This document shows, piece after piece, positions 35,468 through 44,007 of a DNA stretch of 64,000 bases. Position 1 is the first letter of the stretch. Each line of letters opens with the position of its first letter. The DNA lies in contig JAHDQN010000006.1 of assembly GCA_018433775.1 (NCBI GenBank), positions 102,771-166,770 of the forward strand, read 5' to 3'. The DNA is from Deltaproteobacteria bacterium. GTDB taxonomy: Bacteria; Desulfobacterota; Desulfomonilia; UBA1062. The translations under genes and the position numbers were made by a program. The notes under the pieces are model-generated. The model had not been told where the DNA came from, did no database searches, and worked only from the letters and a program-made list of their open reading frames with translations.

Positions 35468-35602
35468 TCAGCCCCTGGATCGCTGCTTCAGGTGTTCGGC
35501 CCAGTAGATTTCGTATTCCCTGCAGGCCTTCTTGAGCCCTCTGATCGTCCGGATTCCGAGCCGGGTGAGTTCCTCCAGGATTTCTCTTCGTGTAAGCGTC
35601 AC
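35468..35602 (-). CDS. Candidate small helical protein (44 residues)
   Basis: A GTG start at 35602 with AGGAAGG nine bases upstream opens a 44-codon frame: VTLTRREILEELTRLGI to KQRSRG. It reads as two amphipathic helices (REILEELTRLGIRTIRGLKK and CREYEIYWAEHLKQ), with protein-like composition rather than the low-complexity look of chance frames here. No match recognised. It faces the rubrerythrin gene end to end. Could be a small regulator or chance. Confidence 0.4.
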   Translation of the reverse strand: MTLTRREILEELTRLGIRTIRGLKKACREYEIYWAEHLKQRSRG

Positions 35603-35836
35603 GGCATACAACCTTCCTGATGAACTGTATTCCGTCCGAATCGCCTCAGCTCGATTGTTACGGTCAGGTGATTCCTATATCAAAAAACAGCCGGTTCGCC
35701 AAGAATAAAGTGAATGGTGAATGTTTTCGTCCGGGAGGCGCTCGCCGGAAACGCCGAGAGGGGCGTCCGGGCGTTTTCTTTTGTATCCGGCAGCCGCACC
35801 CGGCGGCCGGATACCCCTGCGGAAGACCGGAATGGC

Positions 35837-37123
35837 TTATGGGTGCTCCTGCGGAGCGCTCCACCGCCAGTGGAGGAGATCGGAAAGGAACCCGATGCGT
35901 GAGTACCCGGGACCGTGCGCGTACGAGAAGAGGAACGAGAGCCCGAAGGAGCGATGCGAGCCGGATCGTGCATACCGGAAGGTTCGCCAGAGAACGCTCA
36001 CCTCGGACGAGCCAGGCGCCGATTCTCCGGAGGCGAGGGTCAGCAGGGGCAGGTAGTTCCTCCGGAAGCCCTCGTCGTGGATGGGGACGAGCCAGGGGAA
36101 GTACCACAGCCTCCGGTCGCCGGAGGTATGCCGGTGCCACAGGGGCCAGGCGGTGAGCTGCTGCGAATCCACGGCCTGCTCCCTGATCAGGGTGTTCTTC
36201 TTGCTCAGGAGCAGGATGGTGGTCCGTTCCTCCCGGATGCCGGCGGCGGGATTGTAGCTCGCCTCTCGCTTGTACAGCGGCCAGAGTATGATTTTCATCC
36301 GGTAAGATTCGCCGGCTGTCTTGGACCAGTAGAAGGGAAAGAATTTGAGCTCCTCGTACGCGCCGGTCGCCTTGCGCAGCAGAGGCCAGGGAAAGTTCGC
36401 GCTCGTGAGCTCGGGCGAGGTGTCCCTGCTAAAGGTGAACAGCGGCCAGAGAATTGAGAAGTTCCAGTAGGTTTCCCCACGGGCGTAATAGAAGAAGGGG
36501 ATGAATGCATTGATGTACTGGGCGCCCCGCCGGAAGTGGAGGAGGGGCCACAGAACGTAATCGTGGCGGTAGTTCACCGTCTCCTCGTACCCCCAGAGGG
36601 GAAAGACCTGAAACTCGCGACCGGGCGAATACCGGAACACCGGCCACAGCACGGAGTAGGACTCGATACCGTTGGTGGTCGTCTGCGAATAGAGCGGCCA
36701 GAGCACGAACCGGATCCGGTCGTGCCCGAAACGGTGATCAAGCCTGCCATAGAGCGGAAAAACCCCGCCGTAGCGCTGTGATTCATGCCTTCCATAAAAG
36801 AAGATGAGGAGGTTCACGTTCTCCCGGTCTTCCTCGTTCGTATAGGAGAAGATCGGGATGAACCGCCCCCTTTCGCGGGTGAAGTGGCCGAGTGGATAGA
36901 GGATGTCTGTCTGGGAGGCATCGTGGTAGAAAAGGGGGCGAATCGCGGTATACTCGTCAGTGAAATCAAAGAGGGGGCCGGCCAGGGAGAGCTGATGCCC
37001 CTGCTCGCCCGACTCGAAGAAGAGCAGGGGGGCGAGGTTGAGCGTGGCCGCGGACAGGCACTGCCACGGGACAAGGAGCATCACCGGGAGCAGAATCCGG
37101 AAGGCTGCGCGCAAGGGCGGCAT
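35837..37123 (-). CDS. Exported WPL-repeat protein of unknown function
   Basis: 428 residues with a signal peptide (FRILLPVMLLVPWQCLSA). From residue 30 to the end it repeats an aromatic unit about every 30 residues: VLWPLYSQ, VLWPVFRY, YVLWPLLHF, ILWPLFTF, FPWPLLRK, ILWPLYKR, AWPLWHRH, VLWRTFRY. Each unit looks like paired beta strands, so a beta-propeller, solenoid or membrane barrel is possible. It starts five bases after the mlaD stop and is the last gene of the rpe-TPR-mlaD run. No function recognised. Confidence 0.7.
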   Translation of the reverse strand: MPPLRAAFRILLPVMLLVPWQCLSAATLNLAPLLFFESGEQGHQLSLAGPLFDFTDEYTAIRPLFYHDASQTDILYPLGHFTRERGRFIPIFSYTNEEDRENVNLLIFFYGRHESQRYGGVFPLYGRLDHRFGHDRIRFVLWPLYSQTTTNGIESYSVLWPVFRYSPGREFQVFPLWGYEETVNYRHDYVLWPLLHFRRGAQYINAFIPFFYYARGETYWNFSILWPLFTFSRDTSPELTSANFPWPLLRKATGAYEELKFFPFYWSKTAGESYRMKIILWPLYKREASYNPAAGIREERTTILLLSKKNTLIREQAVDSQQLTAWPLWHRHTSGDRRLWYFPWLVPIHDEGFRRNYLPLLTLASGESAPGSSEVSVLWRTFRYARSGSHRSFGLSFLFSYAHGPGYSRIGFLSDLLHWRWSAPQEHP

Positions 37124-37128
37124 GATCG

Positions 37129-38154
37129 TTACCAGATCAGGCCCAGGATCGTCCCCAGCACCGTCACAGGCATCTGCTCTTCGATTCCCTGCGCGGCGAG
37201 GTTGGCGCTCCTGACCGCTTCCTGGAGGTTTGCATAGAGCTCTTCGTCCGTGAGCAGCATGCCCAGCGTTCCCCGGCCTTCGGCCAGCTCGTCGGTGATG
37301 GTCCTGACGTTCTCGGAGATGACCAGGAGGTTGCTGTAGAGGGCGGGATCGTTCATGAGCATGGAGATGGTGCTCTCGTCATCTATGCCGGCCGTGATGT
37401 TCTGCAGGGAATCGAGAAATCCGGCCAGGGAGACATAGAGCGCGTCATCGCGCACAAGCCTGCCGATGGTCCCCTCTCCGGCGTTTATGGTTCTCACGAT
37501 CTCACCGAACTCCTCGGTGGTGGAGGTGAAGCTTCCCGATGCATCCGCCAGGATGTCGGTGATCCGGCGCAGGCCAGAGACGATGCCGGAGATGTCCTCC
37601 CGGTTTTCCGCCACCAGGGAAGAGGACTCCTCGGTGAGGTTCCTCAGGTTCGTGAGGATGGCCCGCAGAGTCTCCTCGTCCCCCAGCGTCGCGTTCAGCG
37701 AGAACGAAAGCTCGGTCAGGTTGCCTGCAAGCTCGCCGAGCTGCACGAGGAGATCGTCCAGGGAGGGGGGCACGCTGGTCCGCGCGAGATTCCCGCCGGG
37801 CTCGATCATGTTCCCCGAGTTGCCGGGCTGGAGGATGATGATCTTGTCCCCGAGAACTCCCCGGGTTGCAACCGAGGCCTGGCTGTCTATGGGGATGCGC
37901 ACGTCCTCGTAGACCTGGGTCCTGACCAGGGCCGAGTAATCCGCGTTTAAGGTTATCTCGCTCACGCTCCCCACCTGGACGCCTGCCAGGACGAGCTGGG
38001 AGCCTTTGTTGAGCCCCTCCACCGTGGAGAACACCATGCTGATGGGATAGGTGCCCCTTCTCGTGAGGTTCAGCTCGCCGATGGTGAAGGAGAGGGCGGC
38101 GAAGACCGCGACCGCGGCCACGATGAAGATGCCGACCTTTGCCTCGTTGCTCAT
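37129..38154 (-). CDS. MlaD/MCE family protein
   Basis: 341 residues: one N-terminal membrane helix (VGIFIVAAVAVFAALSFTI), one MCE domain (about 35-115, YPISMVFSTVEGLNKGSQLVLAGVQVG and VATRGVLGDKIIIL), then a long helical and Asn/Leu-rich tail (about 125-325). MCE proteins form hexamers that carry lipids between inner and outer membrane. No MlaE permease or MlaF ATPase lies in the window. CGGAG eight bases before the ATG. Neighbours: a TPR lipoprotein upstream and the WPL-repeat protein downstream, probably the same envelope pathway. Confidence 0.9.
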   Translation of the reverse strand: MSNEAKVGIFIVAAVAVFAALSFTIGELNLTRRGTYPISMVFSTVEGLNKGSQLVLAGVQVGSVSEITLNADYSALVRTQVYEDVRIPIDSQASVATRGVLGDKIIILQPGNSGNMIEPGGNLARTSVPPSLDDLLVQLGELAGNLTELSFSLNATLGDEETLRAILTNLRNLTEESSSLVAENREDISGIVSGLRRITDILADASGSFTSTTEEFGEIVRTINAGEGTIGRLVRDDALYVSLAGFLDSLQNITAGIDDESTISMLMNDPALYSNLLVISENVRTITDELAEGRGTLGMLLTDEELYANLQEAVRSANLAAQGIEEQMPVTVLGTILGLIW

Positions 38155-38181
38155 GCCTGCACTCCGGTGATCGCCATCGGT

Positions 38182-39756
38182 TCAGTCCACCAGCTCATTG
38201 ATCTTTTCCTCCAGCTCGTCCCGGGTATTTCGGTTGAGCAAAGATGCCTTCAGGTAGTGGTCGAGGGCCTTGTCCTTTTTTCCCAGGCTCTGCAGCACGT
38301 CTCCCATGTGCTCGTGGATGGTGGGGTCGGTATCGAGCTTTTCCACCGCCTTTTTCAGGTAGGTCAGCGCTTCTTCCGGCATGTTTTGACGAAAGAGGAC
38401 CCATGCCATGGAATCCATGATATAGGGATCGTCGGGACGCTGCCTCAGCGCCTCGCTGATCATCTCGTGGGCCTGGTCGAGATTGGTTGCCTCGTCGGCC
38501 CAGATGTAGCCCACGAAATTGAGCGCAACCGGATCCTTGGGGTTGCTCTGGAGCAGCTTGGTCGCGATCTCCAGCCCTTCCTCCCTCCTGCCGTCCGCGT
38601 CGAGCTCGGTAGCGAGCTGGTAGCCGACCTCTGCACATCCGTCCTTGGGGGAAAAAAAGTCCCACGCCCGGAACAGCTCGTCCATCATCTCGTCATGCCT
38701 GCCGAGGTCTTTGAGGATGGATGACCTGAGCAGGACGGCCTCACAGCCCAGCCTGCTGGTCAGAGTGATCTGGGAAAGCTGTGAGAAGGCCTCGTGCAGG
38801 CGGTCGAGCTTGGCGTATACGATGGCGAGATAGTAGGAATCTTCCAGGGTCATCTCCTGCAGGGAGGTGATGGTGCCCAGCGCTTCTTCGTACATGCCTT
38901 CCTGAAGCTGAAGCAGGGCGAGCTTGCGGATGATCTGGGGGTCGCTGCTGAGCTGCCTGAGCTTTTGCATCTGATCGATGGCGTCCTGGTAGCGGCTTGT
39001 CGAGATATAGAGGTCGGACAGAACCACGAGGGCCTCCACGGCATCGGGCTCTATCTCGAGGTACTGCCGGTAGACGGACTCGGCCTCCTTCTTCTCTCCC
39101 AGGAGCTCATGGACCCTGCCGAGCTCGAGGTATGCGGGGCCGAACCGGGGCTGAAGCTCGATCACCCTGCGGAGGTAGTCTTTTGCGCAGGGAAGGTCCT
39201 TGTTTCCCTGGCAGGCCTTGGAGAGGGTGTAGAGGACCATGGAGTCGTCGTCGGAGCCGAGCAGGCCGCGGAGAATCTCCTGGGCCCCGGTGAAATCCGC
39301 GACGATGATCTTCAGGTTGGCCAGAAAGAGTTTGAGCTGGGTGTTCTCGGGGTATCTTCCCACCAGGATCTCGGTATCTTCTATTGCCTGGGCCCAGTCG
39401 CCCTTGCGTGCGTATATTCGGGTTCTGAGATCGAGCGCCTCGTCAACGAAGGCGTCGCTTTCGATGAGCCGGTCGATGAACTCAAGGGCGCGGTCGGGCT
39501 GGTTGGTGATGTAGAGGATGCGCGCCTGAGCGAACCATGCTATGGGGTCGTCAACCGCGGCGTAGAGCTCAAGGGCATTGTTCCAGTTCCCCAGGTTTTC
39601 TTCGTACCGGGCGAGCATGAGGGTGAGGCGGGGAGAGTCCGGTTTTCCGGCGATATGGCTGTCCTCCTGAGGAGGCATGTGTGCGCATCCGGCGCTCAGT
39701 GCCAGGATGCTCAACGCGATGATAAGACTAATGCTTCCGGCTGTCCGCAATGGCAA
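38182..39756 (-). CDS. TPR-repeat lipoprotein
   Basis: A 524-residue lipoprotein: signal peptide with lipobox LALSAGC (C24), then TPR units throughout (GPAYLELGRVHELLGEKKEAESVYRQ-like, ALVVLSDLYISTSRYQDAID, PYIMDSMAWVLFRQNMPEEA). Probably a scaffold on the inner face of the outer membrane. The start is a TTG at 39756 (or 39750) inside the end of rpe, giving a 29-base overlap, with AGGGAGATG upstream. It precedes mlaD by 27 bases. Confidence 0.85.
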   Translation of the reverse strand: MPLRTAGSISLIIALSILALSAGCAHMPPQEDSHIAGKPDSPRLTLMLARYEENLGNWNNALELYAAVDDPIAWFAQARILYITNQPDRALEFIDRLIESDAFVDEALDLRTRIYARKGDWAQAIEDTEILVGRYPENTQLKLFLANLKIIVADFTGAQEILRGLLGSDDDSMVLYTLSKACQGNKDLPCAKDYLRRVIELQPRFGPAYLELGRVHELLGEKKEAESVYRQYLEIEPDAVEALVVLSDLYISTSRYQDAIDQMQKLRQLSSDPQIIRKLALLQLQEGMYEEALGTITSLQEMTLEDSYYLAIVYAKLDRLHEAFSQLSQITLTSRLGCEAVLLRSSILKDLGRHDEMMDELFRAWDFFSPKDGCAEVGYQLATELDADGRREEGLEIATKLLQSNPKDPVALNFVGYIWADEATNLDQAHEMISEALRQRPDDPYIMDSMAWVLFRQNMPEEALTYLKKAVEKLDTDPTIHEHMGDVLQSLGKKDKALDHYLKASLLNRNTRDELEEKINELVD

Positions 39757-40384
39757 ACATCTCCCTCACGGCCGCCTCCGGATCGGAGCTGCCGAAAACG
39801 CTGGATCCGGCCACGACCACGTCCACGCCCTTGTCCAGCACCATGCCCAGATTGCCCGGGCCGATTCCCCCATCGATCTCCACGAGGATGTTCCTGCCGG
39901 CCGCGAGCCCCTTTGCCTCTGCGATTTTCGGCACCACCGCGTCGATGAAGGTCTGGCCCCCGAACCCCGGGTTGACGCTCATGATCAGGATGAGGTCGAT
40001 TGCATCGAGGCAGTACGCAATCGTGCTCAAGGGGGTCGACGGGTTCAGCGCCACTCCCGGGGCGCACCCCAGCTCGCGGATTCTCGTAAGGGTCCGGTGC
40101 AGGTGCGGGCCGGCCTCTGCATGGACGGTAATCCCGTTGGCGCCGGCCTGGGCGAAAGCCTCGAGATAGCGGTCGGGGTCGGCCACCATCAGGTGGCAGT
40201 CCAGATAGGCGCCGGTGACTGACCGGACGCTCTTGACCACCAGGGGCCCGATGGTGATGTTCGGCACGAAACGCCCATCCATGACATCCACATGGACCCA
40301 CTGCGCCCCGGCGGATACGACCTTCCGGATATCACGGCCCAGGTTCGCAAAATCAGCCGACAGTATGGACGGCGCGAGTATCAT
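39728..40384 (-). CDS. rpe: Ribulose-phosphate 3-epimerase
   Basis: 218 residues, TIM barrel interconverting ribulose-5-P and xylulose-5-P in the pentose phosphate pathway. ILAPSILSADFANLGRDI, VHVDVMDGRFVPNITIG, DCHLMVADPD, and LIMSVNPGFGGQTFI are the family signatures with metal-binding His and catalytic Asp. GAGGTTGGG lies before the ATG. The 104 bases upstream separate it from fmt; its 3-prime end overlaps the TPR lipoprotein gene. Confidence 0.97.
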   Translation of the reverse strand: MILAPSILSADFANLGRDIRKVVSAGAQWVHVDVMDGRFVPNITIGPLVVKSVRSVTGAYLDCHLMVADPDRYLEAFAQAGANGITVHAEAGPHLHRTLTRIRELGCAPGVALNPSTPLSTIAYCLDAIDLILIMSVNPGFGGQTFIDAVVPKIAEAKGLAAGRNILVEIDGGIGPGNLGMVLDKGVDVVVAGSSVFGSSDPEAAVREMFAIADSRKH

Positions 40385-40488
40385 CCCAACCTCTTATGAA
40401 CGTTTTTTCAGTTCCTTCTCTACACATGAGTGTCACTATCTTTTTTACCACGGATTCTTCAAGATTGCTGCACCATTTTTGCCGACCG

Positions 40489-41433
40489 CTACGGGCGGGC
40501 GGCATCTCCGAGCATGACCCGGGAGGCGCGCAGGCCGTTTGAAAAGGCGCGGGCATCCACGGCCTTTTTCCCCTCCACCTGCAGCACCTGCGGGAGCAGG
40601 AACCCCTGCCTGCAGGCGATGGCGAGCCCGCCGTCGGTCCTGCTCATGGTCCCGAACTCGAGCGCGTGCTCCTCGAAGCGGTACGTGCTCTTGAGGATCC
40701 TGAGAACCTTCGACCCGAAGAAGGTGTAGGCGCAGGGCCAGGGAAGAAGGCCGCGGACCATGTTGTGGATGGAGCGGGGGTCCGAGCCCCAGTCGATCTT
40801 GCCTTCTTCCTTTTTCAGCATGGGGGCGTAGGTCGCCTTGTCGTGATCCTGGGGTTTCGCCTCGATCCCGCCCCTTTCCAGCCGGGCAAGGGTTTCCAGG
40901 AGCTTTTCCGCGCCGAGCGTGCTCAGTCGCGCAGACAGGCCGATGGCGTCATCATCCTCGGGTATGGGCACCTCGGATCGAAGGAACACGGGCCCGGAAT
41001 CCATGCCCGAATCGATCTGCATAATGCTCACTCCGGTCGTGGCACACCCCGCCAGGATCGCCCGGTTGATGGGCGCAGCCCCTCTGAAGGCGGGCAGGAG
41101 AGAAGCATGGACGTTGATGAAACCGTGCGCGGGGATCGCAAGCATGTCGTCGGGGATCATCTTCCCGTACGCCACCACGATGACCGCGTCCAGTGCGAGA
41201 TCACGCAGCATCCCCGCTATCTCGGCATTTCCCTTCAGCGTCTGCGGCTGTACGACGGGAATACCATTGTCGAGGGCCAGCTCCTTGACCGGTGGCATCA
41301 TGAGATGCCGGCCCCTTCCCTTTGGCTTGTCGGGCTGGGTGACAACGCTCAGGACCCGGTGCTCGCCGGCCTCGATCAATGCCTCGAGCGAGGGCAGGGC
41401 AAACTCAGGTGTGCCCATGAAGGCGAGTCTCAT
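40489..41433 (-). CDS. fmt: Methionyl-tRNA formyltransferase
   Basis: 314 residues. LAFMGTPEFALPSLEALI starts the formyltransferase domain; NVHASLLPAFRGAAPINRAI holds the catalytic Asn-His and the SLLPxxRG folate loop; MDSGPVF carries the catalytic Asp; the C-terminal beta barrel follows (LPWPCAYTFFGSKVLRI). Its ATG overlaps the def stop as ATGA. Formylates the initiator tRNA, whose gene lies at 62111. Confidence 0.97.
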   Translation of the reverse strand: MRLAFMGTPEFALPSLEALIEAGEHRVLSVVTQPDKPKGRGRHLMMPPVKELALDNGIPVVQPQTLKGNAEIAGMLRDLALDAVIVVAYGKMIPDDMLAIPAHGFINVHASLLPAFRGAAPINRAILAGCATTGVSIMQIDSGMDSGPVFLRSEVPIPEDDDAIGLSARLSTLGAEKLLETLARLERGGIEAKPQDHDKATYAPMLKKEEGKIDWGSDPRSIHNMVRGLLPWPCAYTFFGSKVLRILKSTYRFEEHALEFGTMSRTDGGLAIACRQGFLLPQVLQVEGKKAVDARAFSNGLRASRVMLGDAARP

Positions 41434-41930
41434 AAGGTTCCTTTTTTCCTTTTCTTCAGATAAATGGAGCGCTTCAGGCTGGATGCATAGTCCAGGATCA
41501 CCTTTCCATCCAGGTGATCGATTTCGTGCTGGAATATTCTCGCGAGATACCCGTTCGCCTCCATGCGGACCTCGTTGCCCTTGAGGTCGATGCCCGTGAC
41601 GAGTATCCGGGAGGCGCGGTCGACATCAACAGAGGTCTCAGGTACGCTCAGGCACATTTCGCTGTCCGTCTCCACGCCCTCCCTCTCGACGATGACCGGG
41701 TTGATCAGGACGACGAGCTGGCTCTCGTCCTTCCCCGCGGAAGGGTCGACGAGAACGAGCCGCATGGACTCCCCCACCTGGGGGGCGGCGAGGCCTACAC
41801 CGGGGGCGGTGTGCATGGTGTGTCTCATATCCTCGGCAAGGGTGACGACATCGAGATCGATGTTGTCCACCTCGTGTGCCCGGGATTTGAGAACCTTGTC
41901 CGGATAGATCAGGATCTCTTTTTTCGGCAT
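41430..41930 (-). CDS. def: Peptide deformylase
   Basis: 166 residues. Motif 1 is GVGLAAPQ (45-51), motif 2 is EMCLS (C93 ligand; the usual EGCLS glycine is methionine here), motif 3 is QHEIDH (H135, catalytic E136, H139). Removes the N-formyl group from nascent proteins; forms the usual def-fmt pair with a 4-base overlap. No Shine-Dalgarno precedes the ATG, and a promoter-like pair lies so close (41939-41968) that the mRNA could be leaderless. Confidence 0.96.
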   Translation of the reverse strand: MPKKEILIYPDKVLKSRAHEVDNIDLDVVTLAEDMRHTMHTAPGVGLAAPQVGESMRLVLVDPSAGKDESQLVVLINPVIVEREGVETDSEMCLSVPETSVDVDRASRILVTGIDLKGNEVRMEANGYLARIFQHEIDHLDGKVILDYASSLKRSIYLKKRKKGTL

Positions 41931-41938
41931 AGTACGCT

Positions 41939-41968
41939 ACCATAAAACCAAAGCTTCTGGTCTGTCAA
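41939..41968 (-). promoter_or_regulatory. Candidate sigma70 promoter for def-fmt
   Basis: Minus strand: a perfect TTGACA that contains the stop codon of the small Cys protein, 18 bases, then TATGGT. Transcription would begin within a few bases of the def start codon. Confidence 0.4.
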
Positions 41969-42129
41969 GTGGCGCTATTCCTTGCTGGTTTCCCGGGTTC
42001 GGGAAAGAGCCGGGGGTTCCGGTACTGCTGAAACGAACTGCATTTTATCCGGTGCTTGCACGCCATGCACACGTCGAGGGCGACCCTGGGCTCACCCTTT
42101 CTTCTGGGACAGATCAGATAGGTGCTCAT
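41965..42129 (-). CDS. Small Cys-motif protein (54 residues)
   Basis: A 54-codon frame whose ATG overlaps the aroE stop as ATGA. It starts MSTYLICPRRKGEPRVALDV and has four cysteines: C7, then C21-x2-C24-x5-C30 (VCMACKHRIKC), followed by a basic and Pro-rich tail. The pattern fits a small zinc- or Fe-S-binding knuckle. No family recognised with certainty, but the exact overlap with aroE and the protein-like composition support a real gene. Cytoplasmic. It precedes def by 34 bases. Confidence 0.6.
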   Translation of the reverse strand: MSTYLICPRRKGEPRVALDVCMACKHRIKCSSFQQYRNPRLFPEPGKPARNSAT

Positions 42130-42941
42130 GGCAGAGGCAGTCCCGCTGCGGCGAAGGCCTGCCGGACAACCGCGTCCGGCGCGTAAGCCCCGGTGAGAAT
42201 CCGGAAGTTCTCGCCGGCCTGGTGGTAGAGCATGTGGTGCCCGGGGATGAGGGTGTGCCCGCGGTCCTTTGCCTCGCGGCCGAGCACCGTGTCGCGCATG
42301 ACCGTCTCCAGGATCCTCGTGCCCTTTCTCAGGCCTCCCATATCCAGGCTCAAGGGGATGCGGTCAGCCACCGGAGTGGTCTGGACCACCACGTCAATCT
42401 CCGGGAGCATGTCCGGGTGGAAGAGGCCGGCCCGGTCTTCCGGGAAGTGCTCCACAAGGGCGCGGGCGCGCTCCATAGTGCGGTTGAGGATGACCACGCG
42501 GCTGGCGCCTGCCTGGAGCAGGGCATGGACGATAGCGCGGGCTGCACCCCCCGCGCCGATTATCAGGCACCCTGCGCCCCGGACATCGCCGATGGCCTGC
42601 ACCGCGCCGGCGCCGTCGGTGTTGTACCCGGTGAGGGCCCCCCCGGGGCTCCTCACCACCGTGTTCACCGCCCCGAGACCGGTCGCGGGGGGGAGAGTTT
42701 CGTCCAGGAGTCCGGCCGCGGATTCCTTGTGGGGGATGGTCACGTTGAACCCGCCAAGGTTGTTCCATGAGCGGTACGCCTCGATGGTCGCGGGCAGGGC
42801 CTCGGGCGTGGTGTCGTGCGCGATATAGGCCATGTCGAGCGACAGGGCCTCGAACACGTGGTTGAAGACCGCGGGCGCCACGACATGGATACTGGGATGG
42901 GCGATGATGGTATAGATGCGCGTGGTGCCGGTTATCTTCAC
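42126..42941 (-). CDS. aroE: Shikimate dehydrogenase
   Basis: 271 residues. NADPH-dependent reduction of 3-dehydroshikimate in the aromatic pathway. The catalytic lysine is K72 in NVTIPHKES, the catalytic aspartate follows in GYNTDGAGAVQ, and the NADP loop is LIIGAGGAARAI with NRTMERA. GTG start with GGAGAAAAGG upstream, two bases after the sirtuin stop. Confidence 0.95.
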   Translation of the reverse strand: MKITGTTRIYTIIAHPSIHVVAPAVFNHVFEALSLDMAYIAHDTTPEALPATIEAYRSWNNLGGFNVTIPHKESAAGLLDETLPPATGLGAVNTVVRSPGGALTGYNTDGAGAVQAIGDVRGAGCLIIGAGGAARAIVHALLQAGASRVVILNRTMERARALVEHFPEDRAGLFHPDMLPEIDVVVQTTPVADRIPLSLDMGGLRKGTRILETVMRDTVLGREAKDRGHTLIPGHHMLYHQAGENFRILTGAYAPDAVVRQAFAAAGLPLP

Positions 42942-42942
42942 G

Positions 42943-43755
42943 CTAGCCTTTTCTCCGGCGGACCTTTTCCTCGATCAGGGACAGGACCTCGCCCGCAGAG
43001 CCCTGGATAAGAAAATCCGAAACATTCCCGGTCAGCGGCGTGGGCTCCCGGTTGATCTCCACCACGTGGCATTTTCCCTTGGGAAGGGGGATGCCGCCCA
43101 GGCCCCTGAAGATCGAGTTCATTCCCTTGGCGATCAGCGGAAGGGACGCCGCGGGCTCGACCTGGGCCGAGGTCCCGATCATGAGCATGAGATCGCAGTC
43201 CTCTGCCTCGGTGAGCGACCTCTTCATGGCTTCGTCGGGGATCGCTTCTCCGAAGAAAACCGCATCGGGCTTCAGGATACCTCCGCACATGCACCGGGGG
43301 AGGACGCCGGTCTCAAGATCGATCAGAACCTGCTCGTACCCGTATTTCTTCCTGCACTTCATGCATCTGGCAAAGAGCAAGTTGCCGTGGAACTCGATGA
43401 CGTGCCTGCTGCCCGCCTTCTGGTGGAGATTGTCGATGTTCTGGGTGATGACCGTCCTGACGATGCCGATCTTCTCGAGATAGGCCAGGGCATGGTGGCC
43501 CATGTTGGGCCGGGCGTCCCAGAGGAAGAATTCACGGGAGTTGTGCATGTCGAGCATGCACCTCCAGACATCCTCAGGATTGATGAGAAAGCGCTCGATG
43601 AAGAACATGGTCGGGTCGTACCGTTCCCAGATTCCCCCCGGGGAGCGGAAGTCGGGAACCCCGGATTCGGTGGAGATACCGGCACCGGTCAGGACAATTG
43701 CGTGCTTCGCTGCCAGCAGGAGTTCCACGGTCTTGTCGATGAGGGGCAATTCCAT
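42943..43755 (-). CDS. NAD-dependent deacylase, Sir2 family (sirtuin)
   Basis: 270 residues. NAD-binding motifs LTGAGISTESGVPDFRS and ITQNIDNLHQKAG, catalytic H123 in EFHGNL, and a four-Cys zinc site (C131/C134 in RCMKC, C155/C157 in RCMC) are complete, so it should be active in removing acyl groups from lysines. Start uncertain: ATG 43755 gives the domain its usual beginning but has a weak ribosome binding site; frames further upstream look non-coding. aroE follows within two bases. Confidence 0.92.
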   Translation of the reverse strand: MELPLIDKTVELLLAAKHAIVLTGAGISTESGVPDFRSPGGIWERYDPTMFFIERFLINPEDVWRCMLDMHNSREFFLWDARPNMGHHALAYLEKIGIVRTVITQNIDNLHQKAGSRHVIEFHGNLLFARCMKCRKKYGYEQVLIDLETGVLPRCMCGGILKPDAVFFGEAIPDEAMKRSLTEAEDCDLMLMIGTSAQVEPAASLPLIAKGMNSIFRGLGGIPLPKGKCHVVEINREPTPLTGNVSDFLIQGSAGEVLSLIEEKVRRRKG

Positions 43756-44007
43756 AGCCCAAGCTTTATCAGAGGAGCAGGGGAAGGTCAAGGCGTATAA
43801 GGGCATGAATACAGGCTCGATCACGCTGCCGGGTATCCGCCTTCTTGGAAGGAGGGGTGTCTTTTTGTCCGGTCTGCTCCCCGCCTGCTGCGGCGCGCCC
43901 GCCTTAAGGATTCGAGAGGGAAACCCAGGCGCTTCCCCGGTTCTGCCGCCGGGATACACCGATATCCGGAAAGGTGAGTGAAGCACAGGCCGGCCGCGGG
44001 TCTGCGT

